From assembly GCF_001704295.1 (NCBI RefSeq), contig NZ_CP012334.1, forward strand, positions 1,004,084-1,068,083: a DNA stretch of 64,000 bases, read 5' to 3'. Shown piece by piece: positions 54,443 to 64,000 of this stretch (positions within the stretch are counted from its first letter, which is position 1; every line of letters starts with the position of its first letter). The position numbers and the translations under genes were made by a program. The notes beneath the pieces are model-generated. The model made no database searches. It saw nothing but the letters and a program-made list of their open reading frames with translations, and was not told the DNA's origin. The stretch comes from Bordetella sp. H567 (GTDB lineage: Bacteria > Pseudomonadota > Gammaproteobacteria > Burkholderiales > Burkholderiaceae_B).

Positions 54443-56116
54443 ATGGCTCAATACGTTTACACCATGAATCGCGTCGGCAAAATCGTGCCGCCCAAGCGGC
54501 AGATCCTGCGCGATATCTCGCTGTCCTTTTTTCCCGGCGCCAAGATCGGCGTGCTGGGCCTGAACGGCTCCGGCAAGTCGACCCTGCTGAAGATCATGGC
54601 TGGGGTCGACAAGGACATCGAAGGCGAAGCGATCCCCATGCCGGGCTTGAACATCGGCTACCTCCCGCAGGAACCGCAGCTGAACCCCGCGCACACCGTG
54701 CGCCAGGCGGTCGAGGAAGGCCTGGGCGCCGTCGTCACCGCGCGCAAGCGGCTGGATGAAGTCTACGCCGCGTACGCCGAACCCGACGCCGATTTCGACA
54801 AGCTCGCGGCGGAGCAGGCCGAACTGGAGGCCATCATCGCCGCCGCCGCCAGCAGCGGCGCGGACGATATCGAGCACCAGATGGAAATCGCCGCCGACGC
54901 GCTGCGCCTGCCGCCGTGGGAGGCATCGGTCGAACACCTGTCGGGCGGCGAAAAGCGCCGCGTCGCGCTGTGCCGCCTGCTGCTGTCCAAGCCGGACATG
55001 CTGCTGCTGGACGAACCCACCAACCACCTGGATGCCGAAAGCGTCGAATGGCTGGAGCAGTTCCTGCAGAAGTTCCCCGGCACCGTGGTGGGCGTCACCC
55101 ACGACCGTTACTTCCTGGACAACGCGGCCGAATGGATACTAGAGCTGGATCGCGGCCACGGCATTCCCTGGAAGGGCAACTACAGCTCCTGGCTGGAGCA
55201 GAAGGACGCCCGGCTGAAGCAGGAAGAAACCAGCGAATCCGCGCGCCAGAAAACCATCAAGAAGGAACTGGAGTGGGTGCGCCAGAATCCCAAAGGCCGC
55301 CAGGCCAAGGCCAAGGCCCGCATGGCGCGCTTCGAGGAACTGTCCTCCTACGAATACCAGAAGCGCAACGAAACGCAGGAAATTTTCATCCCGGTCGGCG
55401 AACGCCTGGGCAATGAAGTGGTGGAATTCAACAATGTCAGCAAGGCCTATGGCGACCGCCTGCTGATCGACAATCTCAGCTTCAAGGTACCCCCGGGCGC
55501 CATCGTCGGCATCATCGGCCCCAACGGCGCGGGCAAGTCCACGCTGTTCCGCATGCTGGCCGGGCGCGAGCAGCCGGATTCCGGCACGGTCACGCTGGGC
55601 CAGACGGTCAAGCTGGCGTACGTGGACCAGTCACGTGATTCGCTGACCGACGGCAAAACGGTGTTCGATGCCATCGCGGACGGCGCCGATGTGCTGACGG
55701 TCGGCAAGTTCGAAATGTCGTCGCGCGCCTATCTGGGCCGCTTCAACTTCAAGGGCGGCGACCAGAACAAGATCGTGGGGCAATTGTCGGGCGGCGAACG
55801 CGGCCGGTTGCACCTGGCCAAGACACTCATCGCCGGCGGCAACCTGCTGTTGCTGGACGAACCGTCGAACGACCTGGACGTGGAAACGCTGCGTGCCCTG
55901 GAAGACGGCCTGCTCGAATTCCCCGGCAGCGTCATGGTGATCAGCCACGACCGCTGGTTCCTGGACCGCATCGCCACGCACATCCTGGCCTTCGAAGGCG
56001 ATTCGCAGGCCGTCTTCTTCGACGGCAACTACCAGGAATACGAAGCCGACAAGCGCCGCCGCCTGGGCGAGGAAGGCGCCAAGCCCAAGCGCTTGCGGTA
56101 CAAGCCGCTGAAGTAA
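54443..56116 (+). CDS. ettA: Energy-dependent translational throttle protein, ABC-F family
   Basis: EttA binds the ribosomal E site and gates the first steps of elongation by ATP level. The 557-residue protein has two ABC domains without membrane parts: Walker [10 protein letters not shown] (about 39-47) and GPNGAGKST (about 355-363), signatures LSGGEKRRV and LSGGERGRL, and Walker [12 protein letters not shown] and [11 protein letters not shown]. The opening [26 protein letters not shown], the arm near 95 and the P-site linker around 250-310 ([28 protein letters not shown], read in parts) fit EttA. ATG 54443 gives the family N-terminus. Confidence 0.95.
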   Translation: MAQYVYTMNRVGKIVPPKRQILRDISLSFFPGAKIGVLGLNGSGKSTLLKIMAGVDKDIEGEAIPMPGLNIGYLPQEPQLNPAHTVRQAVEEGLGAVVTARKRLDEVYAAYAEPDADFDKLAAEQAELEAIIAAAASSGADDIEHQMEIAADALRLPPWEASVEHLSGGEKRRVALCRLLLSKPDMLLLDEPTNHLDAESVEWLEQFLQKFPGTVVGVTHDRYFLDNAAEWILELDRGHGIPWKGNYSSWLEQKDARLKQEETSESARQKTIKKELEWVRQNPKGRQAKAKARMARFEELSSYEYQKRNETQEIFIPVGERLGNEVVEFNNVSKAYGDRLLIDNLSFKVPPGAIVGIIGPNGAGKSTLFRMLAGREQPDSGTVTLGQTVKLAYVDQSRDSLTDGKTVFDAIADGADVLTVGKFEMSSRAYLGRFNFKGGDQNKIVGQLSGGERGRLHLAKTLIAGGNLLLLDEPSNDLDVETLRALEDGLLEFPGSVMVISHDRWFLDRIATHILAFEGDSQAVFFDGNYQEYEADKRRRLGEEGAKPKRLRYKPLK

Positions 56117-56139
56117 AGCGTAAAGCGCGGGAGGCCACG

Positions 56140-56676
56140 ATGCCGATACACGACGCGGCGGATTCCACGGTCCTGATCGTGGACATGCAGGCGCGGCTGA
56201 TGCCGGTGATCGACGGCGGCGCGGCGGTCCTCGCCGCGGCCGCCCGGCTGGCCGCCGGCGCGGTGCTGCTGGACGTGCCGGTGGTGGCTACCGAGCACCA
56301 TCGCGCGGCACTGGGTGCAACGCTGGACGACGTCAGGCGGCACGCGCGCGCGGTCTTCCAGAAAAGGCATTTTTCCGCGATGGACGAGCCAGGCTTCGAA
56401 AGCTGGCTGCCCAACGCGCGGCAGACCATTTTCGTGGCCGGCTGCGAAACCCATATTTGTGTGCTGCAGACCGCGCTGGGCCTGCGGCGCAACGGCCATC
56501 GCGTGCGCGTCGTGGCCGACGCCTGCGGCTCACGCCGGCCGGCGGATCGCGATTTCGCGCTGCAGCGCGCCCGTGCCCACGATATCGACGTCGTGACAGT
56601 CGAAATGGCCTTGTTCGAGTGGCTTGCCAGCTGCGACCATCCGCGATTCCGCGAGGTGTTACGTCTGGTCAAATAA
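56140..56676 (+). CDS. Isochorismatase-family cysteine hydrolase
   Basis: 178 residues with the isochorismatase fold. The catalytic Asp is in TVLIVDMQARLMP (about 8-20), a Lys is in FQKRHFSAMDEPGF (about 73), and the nucleophile Cys lies in FVAGCETHICVLQTALGL (about 107-124). Members hydrolyse amides or vinyl ethers; this short subgroup is often called YcaC-like or nicotinamidase-related, and the substrate is not clear. It follows ettA by 23 bases with a GGGAGG ribosome site. Confidence 0.88.
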   Translation: MPIHDAADSTVLIVDMQARLMPVIDGGAAVLAAAARLAAGAVLLDVPVVATEHHRAALGATLDDVRRHARAVFQKRHFSAMDEPGFESWLPNARQTIFVAGCETHICVLQTALGLRRNGHRVRVVADACGSRRPADRDFALQRARAHDIDVVTVEMALFEWLASCDHPRFREVLRLVK

Positions 56677-56892
56677 GCCGGCGGCCCCGCAACATCATCC
56701 GTGTGGACTACGACGTGCCCGAACGTCTTGACACAACTGTTGGGCAAGTCTCACACCCCTTGGGACCGCCATTTGCAATGCTCTAGGTGTCGTCCATGAC
56801 ATTGCGTCATTCATGACGGCATCGCCGAAGGCAACAGGCGGCAACAGGCCTCGCGCCAGCCGTAGCGCCTTCGATGTCCGGAGGAATAAATC

Positions 56893-57114
56893 ATGACAAT
56901 CAAATCCTTATCCAAACTCTGCGCGGTCTCTTTGCTTGCGCTCTCGGCCGCGGGCTGTTCCACCTGGGATAGCATGGACCATCGGCAAAAAGCCACCGTC
57001 ACGGGCGCCGGCATCGGCGGCGTGGCCGGTGCGGTCATCACCAACGGCGGTGTGCTGGGCACCGTGGGCGGCGCCGCCGTCGGCGGCGTGATCGGCAACC
57101 AGGTCGGCAAGTAG
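56893..57114 (+). CDS. Glycine-zipper lipoprotein, OsmB-like
   Basis: 73 residues. The lipobox LSAAGC places the lipidated Cys near residue 22. The mature chain has TVTGAGIGGVAGAVITNGG and GGAAVGGVIGNQVGK, a glycine-zipper helix pair that packs in the outer membrane. OsmB and related proteins respond to osmotic and envelope stress. CGGAGGA sits six bases before the ATG. The 216-base upstream gap contains a TTGACA at 56728-56733 without a convincing -10. A strong terminator follows. Confidence 0.88.
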   Translation: MTIKSLSKLCAVSLLALSAAGCSTWDSMDHRQKATVTGAGIGGVAGAVITNGGVLGTVGGAAVGGVIGNQVGK

Positions 57115-57131
57115 CATCGCGCCGCGAAAAC

Positions 57132-57172
57132 AAGGCCCGCCCGGCGCTTGCGCGTCCCGGGCGGGCCTTTTT
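57132..57172 (+). terminator. Intrinsic terminator after the OsmB-like gene
   Basis: AAGGCCCGCCCGG (57132-57144) pairs with CCGGGCGGGCCTT (57157-57169) around a 12-base loop, ending in a run of five T (57168-57172). It lies 17 bases past the stop codon. Confidence 0.9.
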
Positions 57173-57211
57173 GCGTCGACGGCCGACCGGCTTATCGGCA
57201 CTTCCAGCGCA

Positions 57212-57239
57212 CACAAAAGCAAAAGCCCCCAAGGGGGCT
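57212..57239 (-). terminator. Intrinsic terminator of the min transcript
   Basis: AGCCCCC (57224-57230) and GGGGGCT (57233-57239) form a stem with a two-base gap. On the minus strand it is followed by TTTTGCTTTTGT, so it should end the minCDE transcript 30 bases past minE. Confidence 0.8.
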
Positions 57240-57269
57240 CGCGTGGTGGCCGAGGAAAGCGCGCTGGCC

Positions 57270-57524
57270 TCAGGCTTGTGGCATCTCGATCTTGACTTCG
57301 AGGATCTCCAGGGTGTCCTGGCGCTCCACATGTACCTTGATGTCGTCCGGATTGATCTTCACGTACTTCGAGATGACGGCGATCAACTCCTGCTGCAGCT
57401 GCGGCAGATAGTCGGGTGAGCCGTCGCGTCCCGAACGTTCATGTGCCAGGATGATCTGCAGGCGTTCCTTGGCGACGCTGGCCGATGACTTTTTCTGGCC
57501 GAGCAGAAAGGACAGAAGGGACAT
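57270..57524 (-). CDS. minE: Cell division topological specificity factor
   Basis: MinE drives pole-to-pole oscillation of MinD by stimulating its ATPase, keeping MinC away from mid-cell. The 84-residue protein has the membrane-targeting N-terminus [31 protein letters not shown], with the MinD-contact helix near 13-28, and the topology domain ([31 protein letters not shown]). Length is typical. It begins three bases after the minD stop. Confidence 0.97.
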   Translation of the reverse strand: MSLLSFLLGQKKSSASVAKERLQIILAHERSGRDGSPDYLPQLQQELIAVISKYVKINPDDIKVHVERQDTLEILEVKIEMPQA

Positions 57525-57527
57525 CGA

Positions 57528-58343
57528 TTACTTGCCTCCGAATATGCGTTTCAGGAAATTGGGCTTCGCATAGTCGGTAAAACGCAGCGAACGCTCCTCG
57601 CCGAGATAACGGGCCACCACATCCTTGTACGCTTCCGCGACGTCGGTCTCCTTCAGGTGGATCGCCGGCAGGCCCTGGTTGGACGCCTGGAGGACAGATT
57701 CGGATTCGGGAATAACCCCGATCAACTTGATGCGCAGGATGTCTTCGATATCCGTCAGCGACAGCATTTCGCCTTCGGATACCCGCTTTGGGTTGTACCG
57801 GGTCAGTAGTAGGAACTCCTTGACGGGCTCGTCGCCTTCCACGGCCCGCTTGGACTTGGCCGCCAGGATGCCCAGGATGCGGTCCGAGTCGCGCACGGAC
57901 GAGACTTCCGGGTTGGTGACGACCAGCGCGTCGTCGGCATAGTAGGCGGCCATCAGTGCCCCCGTTTCGATGCCAGCCGGCGAATCGCAGACGATGTAGT
58001 CGAAACCCAGCTCTTTCAATTCGTCGATGACCTTGCCAACGCCTTCCTGCGTCAACGCGTCCTTGTCGCGCGTTTGCGAAGCCGGCAGCACGAACAGGTT
58101 TTCCAGCTGCTTGTCCTTGATCAGCGCCTGCTTCAGCGATGCTTCGCCCTGGATGACATTGACGAAGTCGTACACCACGCGACGTTCGCATCCCATGATC
58201 AGATCCAGATTGCGCAGGCCCACGTCGAAATCGATCACCGCGGTCTTGTGCCCGCGCATCGCGAGGCCGGAAGAAAAACTGGCGCTGGTAGTCGTCTTGC
58301 CCACCCCGCCCTTGCCGGAAGTGACCACAACAGTACGCGTCAT
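57528..58343 (-). CDS. minD: Septum site-determining ATPase
   Basis: MinD is the membrane-bound ATPase that recruits MinC. The 271-residue protein has the deviant Walker A GKGGVGKTT (about 10-18), switch regions VIDFDVGLRNLDLIMGCE and CDSPAGIE, and a C-terminal amphipathic helix (NFLKRIFGGK) for membrane binding. All functional residues are present. It sits between minC (121-base gap) and minE. Confidence 0.97.
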   Translation of the reverse strand: MTRTVVVTSGKGGVGKTTTSASFSSGLAMRGHKTAVIDFDVGLRNLDLIMGCERRVVYDFVNVIQGEASLKQALIKDKQLENLFVLPASQTRDKDALTQEGVGKVIDELKELGFDYIVCDSPAGIETGALMAAYYADDALVVTNPEVSSVRDSDRILGILAAKSKRAVEGDEPVKEFLLLTRYNPKRVSEGEMLSLTDIEDILRIKLIGVIPESESVLQASNQGLPAIHLKETDVAEAYKDVVARYLGEERSLRFTDYAKPNFLKRIFGGK

Positions 58344-58464
58344 GTCGATAGAACCCTTATGTCCTGAGCAGATAAATCGCAGTATCGTAAAGCAAAACTG
58401 CGGGTTTAGCGTTTCTTCAACGCCCTCGGCAACCGTTGGTCACCAAGTCCCCGTGAGGGGTCCG

Positions 58465-59457
58465 TCACGCTTTCAGCGCTTCAATCCGTAAAGTGTCGCC
58501 ATCCAGGCGAACCAGCGCGGGCTGGCCGTGCAGGTTGGCGTCCAGTTTGTCCTCTACCACCCGGTACACCCCCGCGACCGCCAGCAGTTCGGCGTCCAGG
58601 TGCGTGGTGAAAATACGCGCCGTCGTATCGCCGCGCGCACCGGCCATCGCCTTGCCGCGCAGCGGGCCATAGACATGCACGTTGCCGTCGGCGATCACTT
58701 CGGCGCCGGGGCTGACCATGCCGATCACGACCAGGTCAGTATGCCGCGCGTAGACGCGCTGTCCGGAGCGCAGCGGACGGCTGATGACCAGCGCCGAGGA
58801 CGATTGCGGATCGGCCGGCGTGGGCGCCGGCGAGGATGTGGTTGCCCGCGCGGCGCGGGTAGGCAGCGGCTCGCGCGGACGCTTGTCCGGCGTTTGCTGG
58901 CCGGCTGGAGTGTCGGCGGCTGTGCCCGCATTGTCCGCGGCGGCGTCGGGTTTTGCGTCGGCCTCTCCGTCGGGCTTTGCGTCGGCCTCTCCGTCGGGCT
59001 TTGCGTCGCCCTCTCCGTCGGGCTTGGCGCCGGCCGTAGCACTGTCCGCATCGACCTGCGGCGCCGGCGCGGCGGTCAGGGCGGCGGCGGGCTGGGTCGG
59101 CAGGGGAGGCGCGGCGTTGCCGGCGTCGGCGGGCGTGGCCCGCACGGGCGGCGTCGAGAGCTCCACGGGCGCCAGGCCGGCATCCTTGGCGGCCTGCAGG
59201 TTCTCGCCCTCCGCCACCACGCCGATGGGCGGCAGGTTGTGCCCGCGCAGCGCTTGCAGCAGCGCGGGCCAGTCCACCAGGCCGTCGACCCGGCTGGCGT
59301 CGATCACCACGGGTTCGTTCTCGAAGAAGCTGCCCGCATCGGCCATGCGCTTGTCCAGCGCGGCGGCCAGCCGCCCGATATCGGCGCTATGCAGTACGAC
59401 GCGCACGGCGTAGAGCGTGGCGCTTTTGAAGTCCAGTGCAAGGGAATCAGAGCTCAT
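58465..59457 (-). CDS. minC: Septum site-determining inhibitor with long repeat linker
   Basis: MinC blocks FtsZ assembly away from mid-cell. The N-terminal domain (about 1-100: [40 protein letters not shown]) and the C-terminal beta-helix (about 220-330: [42 protein letters not shown]) are both complete. Between them is an unusually long Ala/Pro/Asp-rich linker of roughly 120 residues. It contains three copies of an eight-residue unit (DGEADAKP) plus a partial fourth. Total length is 330 against about 230 in E. coli. The start at 59457 gives the family N-terminus; frame upstream to 59721 is Arg/Pro-rich and rejected. Confidence 0.94.
   Translation of the reverse strand: MSSDSLALDFKSATLYAVRVVLHSADIGRLAAALDKRMADAGSFFENEPVVIDASRVDGLVDWPALLQALRGHNLPPIGVVAEGENLQAAKDAGLAPVELSTPPVRATPADAGNAAPPLPTQPAAALTAAPAPQVDADSATAGAKPDGEGDAKPDGEADAKPDGEADAKPDAAADNAGTAADTPAGQQTPDKRPREPLPTRAARATTSSPAPTPADPQSSSALVISRPLRSGQRVYARHTDLVVIGMVSPGAEVIADGNVHVYGPLRGKAMAGARGDTTARIFTTHLDAELLAVAGVYRVVEDKLDANLHGQPALVRLDGDTLRIEALKA
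58945..59016 (-). repeat. 24-bp tandem repeat in minC
   Basis: Three 24-base units (58945-58968, 58969-58992, 58993-59016) differ by one or two bases each, with a partial fourth to about 59031. They encode the DGE(A/G)DAKP repeats of the MinC linker. The unit keeps the frame, so copy number can change without loss of function. Confidence 0.9.
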
Positions 59458-59768
59458 CTTTGCGGCGAAAAGACCGGGTAGGCCCCGGTTTACGGGAACG
59501 TCGGGCATGATAACCGAGCAGCCGCCGCGCCAGGACCGCCCCGGGACATTGCCGCGACGGTGCGTTGGGGGAGTCGCCACGGGACAGCGCCACGACGGTG
59601 TGTTCACCCGGACCGCCACCGCAGTCGCGGCGACGATGCACTCGCGGGTCGCGGCGCGATATCGGGCCGATGCGTCCCGACGGCCCGGCTCGCGGGATAT
59701 GGCGCCCCCCGGTGGGCACATGCCTTGCGCGACGTGCGGGATGCCGTACGGCGCACAGGAGAATTTTC
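59458..59768. other. Divergent intergenic region minC / disordered protein
   Basis: 311 bases between the minC start and the plus-strand start at 59769. The composition matches the core genome. It should carry both promoters. I see no RNA gene, no strong hairpin and no clear -35/-10 pair; open frames crossing it are Arg/Pro-rich and have no family features. Confidence 0.5.
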
Positions 59769-60176
59769 ATGACGGATCGCGATGTACCCAAGCGCCCCGC
59801 CGGATTGAGCGGACAGGAGGAAGAAGCGCTGCGCACCCTGGAGCAAGGCTACGACCCCGACGCGGGCGCCTTGCCGGACAGCGAGTTGCTGGTCCACGAC
59901 GACCGGGACCATAAGCCGGGCGACGGCCCGGTAAACCTGCCGGGCGGTGAACCCGAGGGCCATGGAAAGCCGGACCGGGGCCGCCCGGCGAGGCCGGCCG
60001 CGTCCGCAGGGGGAAACCGCGCCGGAGATGCAAATCCGCCGCGGCCGTTGCGGGACGCCGAAAAAAGAGGCATCTTGCCGTCCGACAGCGTGGCGGCTCC
60101 GCCGATGGACCGGCCCGACGATGACGCCGCCGGCCCGGCGAATCTGGATCCCGGCGCCGGGCGGCGCCGGCCTTGA
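59769..60176 (+). CDS. Disordered hydrophilic protein of unknown function
   Basis: 135 residues, rich in Gly, Pro, Asp and Arg, with almost no hydrophobic core; probably intrinsically disordered. The only ordered-looking part is near the start (LSGQEEEALRTLEQGYDPDAGALPDSELLVHDD). AGGAG precedes the ATG, which supports translation. Composition this polar can be a chance reading, but the ribosome site and the N-terminal segment argue for a gene. Convergent with glnS after 42 bases. Confidence 0.55.
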   Translation: MTDRDVPKRPAGLSGQEEEALRTLEQGYDPDAGALPDSELLVHDDRDHKPGDGPVNLPGGEPEGHGKPDRGRPARPAASAGGNRAGDANPPRPLRDAEKRGILPSDSVAAPPMDRPDDDAAGPANLDPGAGRRRP

Positions 60177-60218
60177 GCGCCGTCGCCTCCGGCGATCATC
60201 ACTGCGCGGCAGGGCGTG

Positions 60219-61985
<1,767 letters not shown>

Positions 61986-62262
61986 GCTGTGCGTCGGAAA
62001 GGCGGCGGCGAAGTGACAATTTTGCCACGTTCGCGCCGAGCCGCATTCCGGCCGGGCCTGCCGGCGTGGCGCGAGGCCGTTTCTTGCCGCCCGGCCGACC
62101 CGCGAAACAACGCCCTGGTGGGGCGGCAAGCTCGTTCGCCGAAGCGGCGTGGCGGCGTTTTGCCTTTCGCCCAAGGAGCGTGAGGGAGGCTTTTGCCGTT
62201 TGCGGGCCGCCGCGGCCATGGCGGCGCGATGGGCGCAAACTGCGTCTAAACTAGCGCCCACC

Positions 62263-63606
62263 ATGAGCATCCCCCCCTTATTTCTGGGACGTCTGCAGTT
62301 CATCGGCAGCCTGGCATTCTTGGCGCTTTTCATGGCGCTCGCCCTGGCGCTGTCCTGGCTGCTGCTGTATTTCAAGCTGCGCGCCCGCACCAGCGGCGAC
62401 GCCGGCTGGACCTTGGCCTATCGTTTCTGGGTACGTATTTTCGCCCTGGCTTTCATCCTGGCGCTGGCTTCCGGGGTGCCCGCGCTGCTGCAGCTGGGCA
62501 CGGTGTGGTCCGGGCTGATGGACCGGATAGGCAATGTGGCGGGGCCCTTGCTGGGTTTCGCCGTGCTTTCGGTATTCGCGCTGAAATCCTGCTTTCTGGG
62601 CGTCATGTTGTTCGGGCAGCGCCGTGTCTCTGAAACCGTCCATACGCTATCGGTGCTGATGGTCGCGCTGGGACATCTGGCCACGGCCTTCTGGGTGCTG
62701 GCGCTGGTGTCGTGGACCCAGACGCCGGACGGCGCGGTCGCGGTGGACGCGCGCTTCCAGATCTATGACTGGACCAAGGTCGTATTCAATCCGGCGCTGG
62801 GCTGGACGGTCGGCGCCACCGTCCTGGGCGCCTTGCTGGCCGCCGCCTTCCTGGTCATGGGCATCACCGCGTGGCAAGCCTTGCGGCGTCCGCTGGACGA
62901 CGGAGAGCGCCTGGGTTTTCGCGCCGCGCTCGGCCTGGCCTGCATCGCCGTGGTGCTGATGGCACCCGTGGCGGCGGGAATGGGCAAGCTGATCGCGCAT
63001 TACCAACCGGCCAAGGCGGCCGCGGCGCTTGCCTATTGGCATGAAGGCGATCCGCCCGACCTGGTGCTGCTGGGTTGGCCGGACGCCCAGAGCGCCACCA
63101 ACCGCGGCGCCTGGACGCTGACCGGCGCGGCGGCGCGCTGGCTGGGCCGCAATGTCAATGGCCATTTCCTGGCGCTGGAAAACTACGCCAATATGCAGCC
63201 GCCGGTGGCGCTGACCTTCTGGTCGCTGCGCCTCGTCGCGATACTGGGCATCCTCATGGCCTGCGCCGCGTGGGCGACCGTCCTCAAGCTGCGCAGGCGC
63301 GCCTTCGATCCCTCCTTCCTGTCGCGCCGGTGGCTGCGCGCGCTTTCGCTGATGACCTTCTCCGGCGCGGCCCTGGTCGTATTCGGCTGGATTTTCACGG
63401 CCGTCGGCCTGCAGCCCTATGCGGTCAATGGCGCCGTCACGCAGTCGGAAGTCCTGGGAACGGCGTCCACGCGCGCCCTGTTCTACGGCACGCTGGGATA
63501 CGTCGTGGTGTATGGCCTGTTGTCCACCGCTTTCGTACGCATGCTTTTCCATGCCGCGCGCTACGGCGTCGTGCCGGTTCGCAAAGTGGCGGCGAGCGCA
63601 TCATGA
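62263..63606 (+). CDS. CydA-like bd-oxidase subunit I lacking heme ligands
   Basis: 447 residues, about nine hydrophobic helices, plainly homologous to cytochrome bd subunit I: GRLQF, FWVRIFALAFILALASG, LGTVWSGL, VHTLSVLMVALG and FNPALGW match E. coli CydA almost without gaps. Yet the E. coli heme ligands are replaced: His19 by Leu20, Glu99 by Ala100, His186 by Ala185 and Met393 by Val. Proton-channel Glu107 becomes Lys108, quinol-site Glu257 becomes Leu, and GRQPW reads GLQPY. The frame is intact and overlaps the CydB-like start (ATGA). So it is probably a membrane complex with a non-oxidase role, not a decayed gene. ATG 62263 gives the family N-terminus. Confidence 0.85.
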   Translation: MSIPPLFLGRLQFIGSLAFLALFMALALALSWLLLYFKLRARTSGDAGWTLAYRFWVRIFALAFILALASGVPALLQLGTVWSGLMDRIGNVAGPLLGFAVLSVFALKSCFLGVMLFGQRRVSETVHTLSVLMVALGHLATAFWVLALVSWTQTPDGAVAVDARFQIYDWTKVVFNPALGWTVGATVLGALLAAAFLVMGITAWQALRRPLDDGERLGFRAALGLACIAVVLMAPVAAGMGKLIAHYQPAKAAAALAYWHEGDPPDLVLLGWPDAQSATNRGAWTLTGAAARWLGRNVNGHFLALENYANMQPPVALTFWSLRLVAILGILMACAAWATVLKLRRRAFDPSFLSRRWLRALSLMTFSGAALVVFGWIFTAVGLQPYAVNGAVTQSEVLGTASTRALFYGTLGYVVVYGLLSTAFVRMLFHAARYGVVPVRKVAASAS

Positions 63607-64000
63607 TCGCCACGCTTGCCGCCTCGCTGGGCCTTGCACCCGACGACCCTTCATTCTGGATGCCCCTGGTATTCATGGGGATGCTGTTCGTGGTGGTGGT
63701 GGCCGGTACCGTGCTGGATGGCTTCGACCTGGGCGTGGGCATCCTGCTGCCGCTCGCGCCCACGGAGGAGCGCGGCCGCATGATGACGCTGCTCAGTCCC
63801 TGGCGCGATGCCAACGAGTTCTGGCTGCTGCTAGGCGTGGGCCTGTTCGCCGCCGCCTTTCCCTTCGCCTGGGGGACGGTGCTGGGCCAGCTTCACGCCC
63901 CCTTGACCCTGATGGTGCTGGGCGTCGTGCTGCGCAGCGTGTCGTTTGAATTCCGCCTGCGCGCGCGCACGGAGTCCAAGCCGCGCTGGGTGACGGCGTT
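63603..64000 (+). CDS. CydB-like bd-oxidase subunit II (partial, cut by window end)
   Basis: The frame starts at ATG 63603, overlapping the CydA-like stop, and runs open to the window edge (132 full codons). The N-terminal helix FVVVVAGTVLDGFDLGVGILLPL has the CydB hallmark DGFDLGVG. LSPWRDANEFWLLLGVGLFAAAFP corresponds to the CydB segment around Asp58 with Asp and Asn kept, and LRSVSFEFRLRAR to the FRPVGFDYR region. The rest of the gene lies outside the window. Confidence 0.88.
   Translation, partial: MIATLAASLGLAPDDPSFWMPLVFMGMLFVVVVAGTVLDGFDLGVGILLPLAPTEERGRMMTLLSPWRDANEFWLLLGVGLFAAAFPFAWGTVLGQLHAPLTLMVLGVVLRSVSFEFRLRARTESKPRWVTA

Noticed and set aside
54881-55102. N-terminal extension of the acidic-tailed protein reaching back across ettA
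   Set aside because: The extended frame lies antisense to ettA; the ATG at 54220 has its own ribosome site.
56728-56756. Sigma-70 promoter for the OsmB-like gene from TTGACA at 56728
   Set aside because: At 17 bases spacing the -10 would be TCACAC, too poor a match to call.
62263-63606. CydA-like gene as a pseudogene
   Set aside because: There is no frameshift or internal stop, helices and non-ligand motifs are preserved, and it is coupled to an intact CydB-like start; the ligand losses look like functional change.
62263-63606. Calling this gene cydA, a working cytochrome bd oxidase
   Set aside because: All heme ligands and the quinol-site Glu are substituted in an essentially gap-free alignment, so the oxidase name would mislead.

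Overview
The window is dense, high-GC chromosomal DNA (most core genes look close to 70% GC by eye) from a betaproteobacterium. The best fit is the Bordetella/Achromobacter branch of the Alcaligenaceae. Pointers are the purE-purK-Sua5 order, a minCDE cluster, a double-length (dimeric-form) UvrA, an autotransporter with pertactin-type repeats, and many amino-acid ABC transporter genes. This assignment is inferred from protein recognition, not from a marker RNA. I saw no rRNA, tRNA, insertion sequence, integrase or CRISPR array.

Layout. 0-2.8 kb: purine synthesis (purE, purK) and the tRNA t6A enzyme Sua5/TsaC. 3-6.6 kb: an orphan amino-acid binding protein, an alpha/beta hydrolase, a MaoC-type hydratase and an exported protein of unknown function. 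6.7-19.2 kb: five minus-strand genes forming an accessory block. A 1379-residue autotransporter is followed by four large Ig-like proteins without signal peptides, which share a C-terminal module; the Ig-like part is visibly lower in GC. 19.7-25.6 kb: glutaryl-CoA dehydrogenase, a ThDP enzyme, three small lipoproteins and a LysR regulator. 25.8-29.1 kb: the gltIJKL glutamate/aspartate transporter. 29.2-34.5 kb: purU, an FAD oxidoreductase, a flavin reductase, pdxH, a ChaC-type gamma-glutamylcyclotransferase and an MFS transporter. 34.7-37.9 kb: a sensor kinase/response regulator pair and tcdA. 37.9-45.5 kb: uvrA-pabB-pabC in one minus-strand run. 45.6-48.3 kb: an IclR regulator with KDPG aldolase and KDG kinase, then a 42-residue basic protein. 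48.4-53.6 kb: a LysR regulator and a branched-chain amino-acid transporter whose LivM and LivG are fused. 53.7-57.1 kb: an acidic-tailed protein, ettA, an isochorismatase-family hydrolase and a glycine-zipper lipoprotein. 57.3-60.2 kb: minE-minD-minC and a disordered small protein. 60.2-64 kb: glnS and a divergent CydA/CydB-like pair cut by the window edge.

Two loci deserve most attention. First, the CydA-like protein at 62263-63606 aligns well with cytochrome bd subunit I, yet the residues that bind all three hemes, the proton-channel Glu and the quinol-binding Glu are replaced, while the frame stays intact and is translationally coupled to a CydB homologue. It looks like a heme-free bd-oxidase relative with another job. 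Second, the autotransporter/Ig-like array at 6.7-19.2 kb is a tandem family of paralogues with a repeated C-terminal module and no visible export signal, which I could not match to a described system.
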